A stretch of 64,000 nt of DNA from Anarhynchus alexandrinus (taxonomy: Eukaryota > Chordata > Aves > Charadriiformes > Charadriidae), in the NCBI GenBank assembly GCA_008711295.1, contig VUYV01000507.1, positions 62,001-126,000 on the forward strand, read 5' to 3'. The position numbers were made by a program, and so were the translations under genes. Of this stretch, positions 1 to 9,857 are shown in pieces. The number at the start of each line of letters is the position of its first letter. The stretch's first letter is position 1. A model generated the notes under the pieces. It had not been told where the DNA came from and did not search any database. It saw nothing but the letters and a program-made list of their open reading frames with translations.

Positions 1-2366
1 TACTATTGTGAATTCATCAGTTCATTGATTGGACTTCAGTTATCTTAGTCTGGAGGACTGCATTATTCAGATTTAGTTAGTTTAATTGCAGTGATAGAAA
101 TTTAATCTGATTTTGATTTTTTTACTATTCAGCTATTAAAAGGACAAGAGTTTTTGTGGGTTTTTTTCATTCCAAATTGTAATAAGGGTGACCAAACCAA
201 GAAAACAAAACATGAAGCTAGGCAATAATTTTTCACTCTCCTTTGTTTTCCTTCAAAGCCTCCGTACTCACATGACAGAAATGGAAAGTTATATCTTCAG
301 ATGAAGAAAGCATATCTGAAAAATCAAGAATTAATGTCAAATCATCTTTTACAACTTCAGTTTAAAAAAAATCCTAGAACATGTAAATATCCATGATTGG
401 ATTAATCACAATTAATTCCTTTTGGCTAAGAGTTAAATGTCTAATGGGAGTTATCATCTAACCTGTAACAGCAGAGAGAAATAAAAACCTTCATATAGCA
501 TTTTATCTTATACTATGAAAGCTGTCTCATATAGGCAAAGGCCTCCATTCCAACATGAAGGTGTCCTTGTCACCATTAGCTGTCAAGGGAGGCCACATAA
601 TGAGTTCAGACTAGGCATTTAACTTTTTTACAAAAGTTGGGCAAGGTGGAGTCCATGCCTAATATATGTAATTCCATAGAATTTTTAAGCTTTGTAAATT
701 CATGGAAGATGGTTTGAAATCTTAGAAAAGCAATCTCTCTCACAAGTTTTCAGGATTTCTAGTTTCAGCTCCAGATCAAAATCTTCTTGGATAATGAAAC
801 TAAATGCCTATTTCTACTCACTTATATATTACAAGAGAAATGCAGGGCACTTTAAAAGCAGTCACAAAGCAGCATGGCAAATCTTAAGACACCAGTTCAG
901 TGGGAACTAAGAACTGACTAAAGCCAGAAAAACCTAATCCTTGAGCTGAACTTGTGATTAAGAAGACTGTCACATGCATATGGTACAAACACTTTCCACT
1001 GGACCTTTCTGTGCTGCAGAAAAGCCTAGGACTATCAATAAATGGAACAAAGCACTTTTTGCCATGGTTGCTCTGGGCCACAATAAGCATAAGGACTCCC
1101 AGGGGTTTCAGTGGGAGCAGGAACCCACCACAATTGCTGTGTTCCCTTGCCTGGGACTGGAGACTTTGCATGGGTTCCACTTAATGGGTTTTGTGATGAG
1201 GCACAAAAAGCAAGCCCAACTGCACATCTGGAACCAGCAGAAACTGCAAAACAAAATAAGAAGTTATCCGAATTTTTCTTTAAACTTTGTATTAGGACAA
1301 AGGTTCAGGCAGTTTCATCTGGGCTGTTTTGTCTGAAAGCAAATGAAAACTTGTTACTAGCCAAATTATTCTTGATATTCTATAAATAACTCCTGTTCAG
1401 AGGCAGTTTCTTGGAAAAAAGTAACTTACATTATTTCTTTCCTAGCAAGAAAATGTCTTCTTAGCCAAAAAGTCCTAAGCAGAGCTTATGCTATGTGCAA
1501 ATATTAACATGCTTTTACATTGGTTTGTGAAAGATTAGGGTCACCCGTTGAAGTCATGGGGGGAAACAGATCAAATGCAAATTGGTTGAAATTACTGAAA
1601 CTTCTGTAATATATAAAAAGCACACAAAACTATAGTATATGTTAGTTACAAGGAATATTAACTGTGTTCTTGTGTTGGCAGAAGTATAACTAATACACTA
1701 ACTTACAAGCTAGAATACAAATTCATGGCAACTGTGATTATAGTCAGGAGCAACAACAGAGCAGTATTTCACCAGCTGACGGCTTATGTTAATATATATT
1801 CTTCGCATTTAAATGCTGTTGCTGCGTGCCTGCCTGTTCTTCCCTCCCTATCAGGATGCAGGTAACTTTTCCTGACAAGCAACACTGATGATAAAGGCTA
1901 TGGCCCACAGTGAAACATCTTAAAAAAGCTCTTTCAACCACTGAGCTGAGATGCTCAGACCAGCTCAGACCACCGTCTTTCCTCATTTACCAATTCCAAC
2001 CCCTTTCTTCCCTGCAGGCATATAGCAGAGAGCAGCTACTGTCTTCATCTTCGTCTGGAGACCGTGAATAATTTCTTCTGGATCATATTTAATCTGTCTC
2101 TGATCCATCCATCTAGGTAGCAGAAGTCCTGCCTACATCCCAGGCCTTCTTTGCACTGATAGATCATACCAGCAGAAATCACAGGGATGGGCTGTTTTTC
2201 ACTTTTTAATAAGTCTTGAAAGCAGCCAGATGGCTGTAGGTGCACAATCAATTTTATATGCTTGTCAGATAATGTAAACCTTTTGTCTACCATGTAGATC
2301 ACCAGAAGACCTGTATTTTTAACAGCTTTCACAGTGCCGGTGAGACTTCTATGAAATTATTTGTAA
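1..2366. other. AT-rich unique DNA, no recognised gene
   Basis: I see no repeat family and no recognisable exon here. Several short overlapping reading frames lie on both strands between about 884 and 1389; they share no recognisable domain and overlap one another in different frames, as chance frames do. A POU-type octamer (ATGCAAAT) occurs at 1575-1582 and is unremarkable alone. The one exception is the minus-strand frame at 2045-2332, listed separately. Confidence 0.6.
2045..2332 (-). other. Protein-like open reading frame, unidentified
   Basis: A minus-strand frame of about 95 codons. It is open for eight more codons upstream before a TAA and ends at a TGA. The first codon of the listed stretch is GTG, so there is no natural ATG start. 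If this was ever coding it would be an internal exon or a retrocopy fragment. The translation is mixed rather than low-complexity, with a hydrophobic start (GLLVIYMVDKRF) and a Cys/Trp-containing end (CYLDGWIRDRL). I recognise no family and see no convincing splice donor. A CR1 fragment on the other strand begins about 20 bases above its upstream TAA. It could equally be a chance frame. Confidence 0.2.
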
Positions 2367-2896
2367 TCTGCTCTCATGAGACACCACCTGGAATACTCTG
2401 GAGGCTGCAAAATAAGAATGACATGGACCTGTTGGAGTGGGTCCAGAAGAGGGTCCCAAGAATGATCAGAGGGCTGAAGTACCTCTCCTATGAAGACAGG
2501 TTGAGAGAGTTGGGGTTGTTCAGCCTGGAGAAGAGAAGGCTCCAGGGAGACCTTATAGCAGTTTTCCAGTATCTGAAGGGGACCTACAAGAAAGCTGGAG
2601 AGGGACTTTATACAAGGGCATGTAGTGATAGGACGAGGGGGAATGGCTTCAAACTGGAAGAGGGTAGATTTAGATTAGTTATTACAAAGAAATAATTTCC
2701 TGTGAGGATGGTGAGACACTGGAACAGGTTGCTCAGGGAAGTTGTGGAAGCTCCATCCCTGGAGGTGTTCAAGGCCAGGCTGGATGGGGCTTTGAGCAGC
2801 CTGGTTTATTGGGAGGTGTCCCTGCCTATGGCAGGGAGGTTGGAACTAAATGATGTTCAAGGTCCCTTCCAACCTAAACCATTCTATGATTCTATG
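2367..2896 (+). mobile_element. CR1 LINE, 5'-truncated 3' end
   Basis: This is a 5'-truncated copy of the CR1 retrotransposon, the main LINE of birds. The fragment begins inside the C-terminal part of ORF2 and runs to the 3' end. Translation gives typical CR1 C-terminal motifs ([20 protein letters not shown], then LEKRRLQGDL). The frame is interrupted by TAA at 2693-2695 and continues in another frame with RHWNRLLREVVEAPSLEVF. The 3' end has two perfect tail units (ATTCTATG) at 2881-2896. The 3' region contains a cctatggcaggg hairpin-like segment shared with the copies at 9.4, 42.8 and 47.2 kb, so these four belong to one subfamily. It is inactive, lacking both endonuclease and RT. Confidence 0.95.
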
Positions 2897-3252
2897 CTGT
2901 TGGTTTGTAGAAGATCATCATAAACAGGGGATGTTAGAAATCCATGAATATTCCTACAGGGGAGAGCAGGATTACCCAGTAAACATATACATACCTCCCC
3001 CTTCCTCCCACCTAATTCCACAAACTATTGGTTCCTCAACTCTGACTTCGCAGGGCACATTATTCCCTTAGCTAACAGTCATAGAGGGGGATACCCAGAT
3101 GGGGTTTGATATCCAATGAGGCTCTGGACCATTATAACTCCAGACCACAGAATCACAGAATCACAGAATAGTGAGGGTTGGAAGGGACCTCTGGAGATCA
3201 TTTAGTGCAACCCTCCTGCCCAAGCAGGGCCACCTACAGCAAGTTGCACAGG

Positions 3253-3795
3253 TCAGCATCCAGGCGGGTTTTGAATGTCTCCAGTGTGGGAGACTCCACA
3301 ACCTCTCTGGGCAGCCTGTGCCAGTGCTCTGCCACCCTTTAAAGTAAAGAAGTTCCTCCTCATGTTAAGACGGAACTTCCTATGTTCAAGTTTGTGCCCT
3401 TTACCTCTCGTTCTATCACTGGGCACCACTGAAAAATGACTGTTCCCATCCCCCTGGCACCCTCCCTTTAAGTGTTTATAAGTATTAATAAGATCCCTCC
3501 TCAATTTCCTTTTCTCTAGACTAAAAAGACCCAAGTCCCTCAGCCTTTCCTCATAAGAGGAAAGTTCCAGTCCCCTAATCATCTTCGTAGCCCTTTGCTG
3601 CAGCTCCTTCTGCTGAAATTCTCCAGCAGTTCCCTGTCCTTCTTGAACTGGGGAGCCCAGAACTGGACATAATACTCCAGATGTGGCCTCTCCAGGGCAG
3701 AGTAGAGGGGAAGGATAACCTCCCTCGACCTGCTGGCCACACTCTTCTTGACGCACCCCAGGATGCCATTGACCTTCTTGGCCACCAGGGCACAT
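3253..3795 (-). pseudogene. CR1 ORF2 C-terminal remnant
   Basis: A minus-strand frame of 180 codons overlapping the 3' half of the CR1 copy. The readable CR1 part contains [34 protein letters not shown] and [20 protein letters not shown], the conserved region downstream of the RT core. The first ~60 codons and the last ~25 do not read as CR1, because the element's true frame shifts there (other frames carry [20 protein letters not shown] at the N-terminal side). It is a decayed retrotransposon protein, not a host gene. It is separated from the RT remnant at 4041-4596 by about 250 bases of frame-shifted sequence. Confidence 0.85.
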
Positions 3796-4040
3796 TACTG
3801 CCTCATGGTAAACCTGTTGTCCACCAGGACGCCCAGGTCCATTTCCACAGAGCTTCTCTCCAGCAGGTCAGCCCCTAACTTGTACCGGTGCATGGGGTTA
3901 TTCCTCTTCAGATGCAGTACCCTACACTTGCCCTTGTAGAATTTCATAAGGTTTCTCTCTGCCTAACTCTCCAGCCTGTCCAGGTCATGCTGTATCGTGG
4001 CACAGCCTTCTGGTGTGTCAGCCACACCTCCCAGTTTTGT

Positions 4041-4596
4041 GTCATCAGCAAACTTGCTGATGGTACAACTCTATCCCTTCATCCAGGTCATTGATGAATA
4101 TATTGAACAGGACTGGACCCAGTACTGACCCCTGAGGGACACCACTTATTACTGACCTCCAACTAGACTCTGCACCACTAACCACAACCCTCCGAGCTCT
4201 ATCTGTCAGCCACTGTTCAATCCACTGCACTGTCCATTCATCTAACCCACACTTCCTAAGCTTGCCTGTGAGGATGATGTGGGAGAAAGTGTCGAAAGCC
4301 TTGCTGAAGTCAAGGTAGACAACATCCACTGCCCTCCCCTCATCCACCCATCCAGTCACTCCATCATAAAAGGCTACCAGATTAGTCAGCCATGACTTCC
4401 CCTTGGTGAATCCATGTTGACTACTTCTGATAACCTTCTTTTCTTCCAGATGCTTTGAGATGACACCCAGAACAAGCTTTTTCATCATCTTTCTGGGGGT
4501 GGAAGTGAGGCTGACCAGCCTGTAGTTTCCAGGGTCATCCTTCTTGCCCTTTTTGAAGACTGGAGTGACATTGGCTTTCCTCCAGTCCTCAGGCAC
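4041..4596 (-). pseudogene. CR1 reverse transcriptase remnant (minus)
   Basis: The reverse transcriptase of a CR1 element, which would copy its own RNA at a nicked target. A minus-strand frame of 183 codons shows the RT blocks in order: [20 protein letters not shown] near the start, then [20 protein letters not shown], motif A as [10 protein letters not shown], and motif B as [20 protein letters not shown]. The motif C box FADD is intact in the DNA (coding strand tttgctgatgac, complement of 4041-4052) but lies out of frame, because an indel between about 4053 and 4080 shifts the frame and ends the protein at ...HQQVC. The endonuclease is missing. It cannot make a working RT. Confidence 0.92.
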
Positions 4597-4935
4597 CTCA
4601 CCTGTTCTTCAGGACTTTTCAAAGATGATGAAGAGTGGCTCAGCAATGACTTCCGCCAGCTCCCTCAGCACTCGAGGGTGCATCCCATCAGGCCCCATGG
4701 ACTTATGGATATCCAGTTTACCTAACTGATCTCTAACTTGCTCCTTATCAACCAAGGGAAAGTCTTACTTCCTCCAGACTTTCTCTGTTACCCGCAAAGT
4801 CTGGGACTCCTGAGGGCTGGACTGAGCAGAGAAGACAGAAGCAAAGAAGGCATTCAGCAACTACGCCTTCTCTGCATCATCTGTCACCACAGCACCTGTT
4901 TTTTCAACAGCGGGCCCACACATATTATGTTGTGG

Positions 4936-6084
4936 AGATTGCCCCTTGGGTCCAGTTGCGGATATCTCTGGAAACAGGTGATTGCAGCTTCCTCATCTGA
5001 TATACCAATATCTTCACAACTAAAATACAACTGCCTTTAACCTGCACTACTGGGGGCTGTGACCCTCAAATTATCTGTGGATCCAGCACTGAAGAGAGAG
5101 CAAAATGCACTGACTAGGAAGCTGAAATTGATGATATAAGAAGTAGGCTAATATTAGGAAAATACTAGGACAAAAGCTAGACAAAAAATGAACATGGCAT
5201 TTAAAAGCCTGTGAAGTGTTAGTTACTTTTCACCTTCTTCAGGTTGAGGGATTTACATTCCACTTTCTAGTTTTCACTGGACATATGATTTCAGATGACT
5301 AATAGGCAGTTTCCCCTCATTTTCAGCAGTCTCTGTTACCCTAATGCAAGGTATTTTGAAATCAACTTCAGACTTGAAATTGTTTGAAATTCAAATTCCA
5401 AACACTGTTTTTCTTATTCCCTTCCTCTGTGAAGGCATTAGAAATTTTGCCAACCAGTAGTCCGCAACAAGAGAAACAGTAGAAAAGGAGGTTGAGACAA
5501 GAGGTGAAAAACAGTTTCTTGCATGAGTATATATCAAAACTGGTCTTGAGCCAGCCCTGCCTTTCCCTCTCCACCCCCTAACCTTAGGGATGACCTCTTT
5601 GTGCCTCCAGTCCACCTTTCCTTAGGCCACAAATGCTCCAAGCCCTCCTTCCCCACTTCCACCCACAGCTGAGCCCTGATGCTTTCCTTTCTCCCTACCC
5701 CTTCCTCCAAAATAAATCCTTCTGCTGCTGCAAAGTGATTTAACAATAGTGCATGCAGGTGTCATGGGCTGAGGATAATCCACAAGCCACCCTGGATGTT
5801 ATCTCTGTCCTCTTAGTCTAAGTAGGCTATGAACCTTAGCCTGTGCATCCACAAGAGATAACGAACAATTTTGTGGCAGATGACCTGAAGGCTATGATCA
5901 CAGTGGAGAGATTATCAAGCCTTAATGGTCAATAAACATATTTATTCTGAGATTAATTTGCAACTACAGAGTAACTTGGGTTTATGTGAGTATGTTCTGT
6001 GAAACATATTTAGAAAGAGTGGGTTTCTTCAAAGTGCCTTGTAGGCTTGTGCACAGATGTAAAGGAGAGTGTCTTAAAGAGTAC
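4936..6084. other. Unique DNA between two divergent CR1 copies
   Basis: About 1.15 kb separating the truncated 5' ends of the minus-strand and plus-strand CR1 copies. It holds only short overlapping frames, with a pyrimidine-rich stretch at about 5555-5715. I recognise no repeat or gene in it. Confidence 0.5.
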
Positions 6085-6288
6085 ACCTGATGACCAAGAC
6101 TGAAGAAGGCTGAGGTACTCAACAACTTTTTTTGCCTCAGTCTTCACTGGCAACCTCTCTCCCCACATGTCTGGAGTGGATGGGACTGGCAGGGACTGGT
6201 GGAGCAAAGTCCTTCCCACTGTAAGAGAAAATCATGTTCATGACCACCTGAGGAACTTGAATATATAGAAATCTATGGAACCTGAAGG

Positions 6289-7032
6289 ATGTATCCCAGA
6301 GTCCTGAGAGAACTGGCTGATGTAGTTGCCAAGCCACTCTCCATGATGTTTGGAAAGTCATGGCAGTCAGATGAAGTCCCCAGTGACTGGAAAAAGGGAA
6401 ACATTGCATCCATGTTTAAAAAAGGTAGAAAGGAGGACCCTGGGAACTACCAGCCTGTCACCCTCAACTCTGTGCCTGGGAAGATCATGGAACAGATCCT
6501 CCATGAAGCTATGCTAAGGCACATGGAGGACATGAAGGTGACTCAAGATAGCCAGCATGGCTTTACCAAGGGCAAGTCCTGCCTGACCAACCTCGTGGCC
6601 TTCTATGATGGAGTGACTACATCAGTGGACAAAGGAAGAGCTAGACATGTCGTCTATCTGGACTTCTGTAAGGCCTTTGAAACAGTCCCCCCCAAAATCC
6701 TTCTCTCTAAATTGGAGAAGTATGGATTTGATGGGTGGACTGTTGAGCTGATGAAGAATTGGTTGAATGGTTGCATCCAGAGGGTAGCGGTCGATGGCTC
6801 AATGTCCAGATGGAGACTGGTGACAAGTGTTGTCCCTCAGGGGTCTGTATTGGGACCAATACAGTTCAATGTCTTCATCAATGACACAGACAGTGGGATC
6901 GAGTGCACCCTCAGCAAGTTTGCAGACAACACCAAGATGAGTGGTGTGGTTGACACAACTGAGGAACGGGATGCCATCCAGAGGGAACTGGACAGGCTCA
7001 AGAAGTGGGCCCATGTGAATCTCATGAGGTAG
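6289..7032 (+). pseudogene. CR1 reverse transcriptase remnant (plus)
   Basis: The longest reading frame in the window (247 codons) and plainly a CR1 reverse transcriptase. Seen in order: [20 protein letters not shown] (about residues 38-57), [20 protein letters not shown] (about 85-104), motif A as [11 protein letters not shown], motif B as [19 protein letters not shown], and motif C. Motif C reads FADN (codons 6919-6930) where the family has FADD, so one of the two metal-binding aspartates is lost through GAC to AAC. The frame then ends at TAG 7030-7032, just after the region VNLMR, where the family reads on. The ATG at 6289 is simply the first in the frame; CR1 ORF2 would start far upstream. 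It is non-functional on both counts. Confidence 0.95.
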
Positions 7033-7086
7033 AACAAGGCCAAGTGCAGGGTTCTGCACCTGGATCAGTGCAGGTGTCAATACACG

Positions 7087-7473
7087 GTGGGGGATGAAGG
7101 GATTGAGAATGCCCCTTCTGAGAAGGATTCGGTGGTACTAGTGGATGAAAAGCTGGACATGAACCAGCAGTGTGCACTCACAGCCAAGAAGGCCAACAAT
7201 ATCCTGGGCTGCATCAAAAGCAGCGTGGCCAGCAGGTCGAGGGAGGTGATTCTTGCCCTTCTACTCTGCTCTCGTGAGACCCCAACTGGAGTACTGCATC
7301 CAGCTCTGGAGCCCTCAGCACAGGAAAGACATGGACCTGTTGGAGCGAGTCCAGCGAAGGGCCACGGGGATGATCAGAGGGCTGGAGCACCTCTCCNCAA
7401 GCTGAGAGAGTTGGGGTTATTCAGCCTGGAGAAGACAAGGCTCCAGGGAGACCTTGTTGCGGCCTTCCAGTAG
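7087..7473 (+). pseudogene. CR1 ORF2 C-terminal remnant (plus)
   Basis: The continuation of the same CR1 ORF2 after the stop at 7030-7032. The frame carries [40 protein letters not shown] and, after a frame slip, [18 protein letters not shown]. Between these blocks the frame is wrong over about 7260-7400, and the single unresolved base at 7397 falls inside it. It is retrotransposon debris and not a separate gene. Confidence 0.85.
7397..7397. other. Single unresolved base
   Basis: One n inside the CR1 copy at the point where a few bases of the conserved text before ctgagagagttgg appear to be missing. It probably marks a base-calling or consensus problem. Confidence 0.95.
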
Positions 7474-7795
7474 TTAAAGGGGGTTTCTAAGAAAGCTGGA
7501 GACAGACTTAGCAGGGCCTGTTCTGGTAGGACAAGAGGTAATGGTTTTAAACTGAAAGAGGGTAGATTTAGACTAGATATAAGGAAGAAATGTTTTACAA
7601 TGAGGGTGCTGAAATGCTAGAACATATCACCCAGAGAGGTGGTAGATGCCACATCCCTGGAAATATTTGAAGTCAGGTTGGACTGAGCTCTGAGCAACCT
7701 GATCTAGTTGAAGATGTCCCTGCTTATTGCAGGGGAGGTTGGACCAGATGACTTTTAAAGGTCCCTTCCAACCCAAACTATTCTATGGTTCTAAG

Positions 7796-9397
7796 AAAAC
7801 AGCCCTGCTAGAGTAAAAACTAAACTATAAACCAAATCCACAATAAATAAATAAATACACATATTTATTCATATATGCAAAATAATAAAAGTTTAAAAAA
7901 ATGAATAAATATGTAACCTGTGCAGCTAATTGCAATATATATTTTCCCTCTGATGGATGGACTGTCAATTCTTTGGTTAAAGGGATGAGTATGTGCAATT
8001 TAAGACATAATTTATCCCTCAGGGTAATAGCTGTTGTATAAAGACAGAATCAGGCAGTGCTCTGATTAGACATATTTCAAATTGGCTATGTTTGTGCCCA
8101 TTAACAGCTGGAGGAAGAAGGGAATCTTAATTAGTGAGAGTGTTGGAGGTTTTTAAAAATAAAGGTTGGAAACCTCAGTGGCTCACTGAATAAATTGGGA
8201 ATTAAAATCATGTTGTGTTCTGCTGCTGTCTACTTGTGAATAACCCACGTAATGGCAAAGACACTAAGAGAATCCTGTAGAAGAGCTGGCATTTGGACTG
8301 TGATTAGGTATAAACTAGAGCAGATTTTTTTTCATTTCTCCATTCCCTTCACCAGCTCCCATGAGATTTGATCCCAAATTCTGGGATTATCACAGAAGGA
8401 GATAAAACTATCAGATGAACATTGTCTTGAGTGTCATAAACCTTCAAGATATGGAACCTAGAATATTGCCTCTACCAGACGCTGAAACTACACAAGAACT
8501 GAGTTCCTATGAGATTTTAGCAGCATCCAAGTTGTGGTGCTTCTTCCTGCTTGGGATCCAGCTCTGAAACAACTCAGTGGCTGATCAAAGTTTATTTTAA
8601 TGCATTTCCTAGCAGATGGGGGTTTAGATATTTACCAAGAGCAGAAACAGAAGGCTTAGTCTGAGATATAAAGCAGATAAAGAGGGCACAGCAATGTGCC
8701 CTCCATTCTGGGCTACCAGGGATCAACAGTGTCTTCAGTGCCAGTTAAGTTAATTTGGAGCAGTACAGTTGAAGCTCACAATCGCTCATAATACAACAGG
8801 ATAACTTCCATTAATTTTGCCAGGAACAGGAGAGCATGAAAGGTTAGCTTTTCTCAGGCTCAGGTACGATGTACTACAGAGAGGGGAAAGTCAACTTAGC
8901 TTAAACAGAAGCTACCCTTACTGCCCTTTATTTCTCTACAAAACTTTATTTCCTATGCTTTGAAATTCCATAGTTTTCAGTAAGTGCCTTTTTTTATTTT
9001 TCCCAACATGCTATGACCTAAGAGAAAAAATGGAAAATCTGTCCAGAAATATTACTGGACAGGCTACTTACCCCATACAACTTCCAAGCAAGCCACGCCA
9101 GAGAGGATTGCCTAGCTTGTAAGACAATCAATTTGAATAGTTTACAGTAAAATGTTTAGGTAAACCAGTGTCTCAGAGGTTGGCATTTTGAGCAGCTTTG
9201 TACTTTTGCAAGCATAAATTTACTTACAAGAATTTTAAATTTGTGAAACAGTTGCAGCCTTTCTGCTGTTTTTGAGCCATGACTTGAGTGAGCTTTTATG
9301 AGACTTTCTATGTAAATTTTGCAAAAGGCAAAGACCCAGTTTTGTATTCCTGATGTTAGGTGGTGCCTATTTATGCAAGTGATCCAGTCAAGAATTA
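7796..9397. other. AT-rich unique DNA
   Basis: No gene or repeat recognised. It starts with a simple AT-rich stretch (aaataaataaataca near 7844). The segment around 8050-8210 is AT-rich and non-repetitive with homeodomain-like TAATTA cores, but nothing shows function. Confidence 0.5.
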
Positions 9398-9857
9398 TCC
9401 AGAAAGAGTGCCACGCGATGATCAGAGGGCTGGAGCACCTCTCCTATAAGGACAGGCTGAAAGAGTTGGGACTGTTCAGCCTGGAGAAGAGAAGACTCCA
9501 GGGACACCTTATTGTGGCCTTCCAGTATCTAAAGGGGGCCTACAAGGGAGTAGGGGAAGGACTTTTTACAAGGGCATGTAGTGATAGAACGAGGGGAATG
9601 GCTTCAAAATGGAAGAAGGCAGATTTAGATTAGATATTACAAAAAAATTTTTCACTTTGAGGGTGTTGAGGCACTGGAACAGGTTGCCCAGAGAAGCTGT
9701 GGATTCCCCATCCCTGGAGGTGTTTAAGGCCAGGCTGGATGGGGCATTGAGCAACCTGGTCTAGTGGGAGGTGTCCCCGCCTATGGCAGGGGGGTTGGAA
9801 CTCGATGATGTTCAAGGTCCCTTCCAACCTAAACCATTCTATGATTCTATGATTCTG
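9398..9857 (+). mobile_element. CR1 LINE, 5'-truncated 3' end
   Basis: A short CR1 copy covering the last 460 bases of the element. The frame reads [20 protein letters not shown] and LEKRRLQGHLIVAFQYLKGA before shifting. The 3' region has the same cctatggcagggg segment as the copies at 2.4 and 42.8 kb, and the tail has two full ATTCTATG units (9837-9852) plus a partial third. The 5' truncation falls just upstream of the ATKMIRG region, a common stopping zone for CR1 reverse transcription. It carries no endonuclease or RT. Confidence 0.95.

Larger units (their letters stand above)
3146..4935 (-). mobile_element. CR1 LINE with RT region, minus strand
   Basis: A long CR1 copy read right to left. 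Its 3' end lies at the left, with three CACAGAAT units at 3146-3169 (ATTCTGTG on the coding strand). The 3' part differs from the other long copies and matches the CR1 group whose end reads ggacctctggagatcat. Moving right come the ORF2 C-terminus, the RT core (about 4041-4596) and the linker between endonuclease and RT, which fades at about 4935. No endonuclease domain is visible, so the copy is 5'-truncated at roughly 1.8 kb of a 4.5 kb family. Frames are broken in several places. It faces the fragment at 2367-2896 tail to tail across 249 bases. Confidence 0.93.
6085..7795 (+). mobile_element. CR1 LINE with RT region, plus strand
   Basis: A 1.7 kb CR1 copy, 5'-truncated in the linker between endonuclease and RT (recognisable from about 6085, with gctgaggtactcaacaac at 6110). 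The RT core follows (6289-7032), then the ORF2 C-terminus and the 3' end with one good tail unit (ATTCTATG, 7780-7787) and one decayed unit. The 3' part contains gaagatgtccctgcttattg and gtagatgccacatccctgg, shared nearly word for word with the copy at 16.1 kb, so the two are from one subfamily. One unresolved base (n) is at 7397. ORF2 is broken by a stop at 7030-7032 and by later frame changes. Confidence 0.95.

Noticed and set aside
884..1389. Stack of overlapping reading frames of 76-120 codons
   Set aside because: Frames on both strands overlap each other and none shows a domain, start context or splice signal. This is the chance pattern for 0.5 kb with few stop codons.
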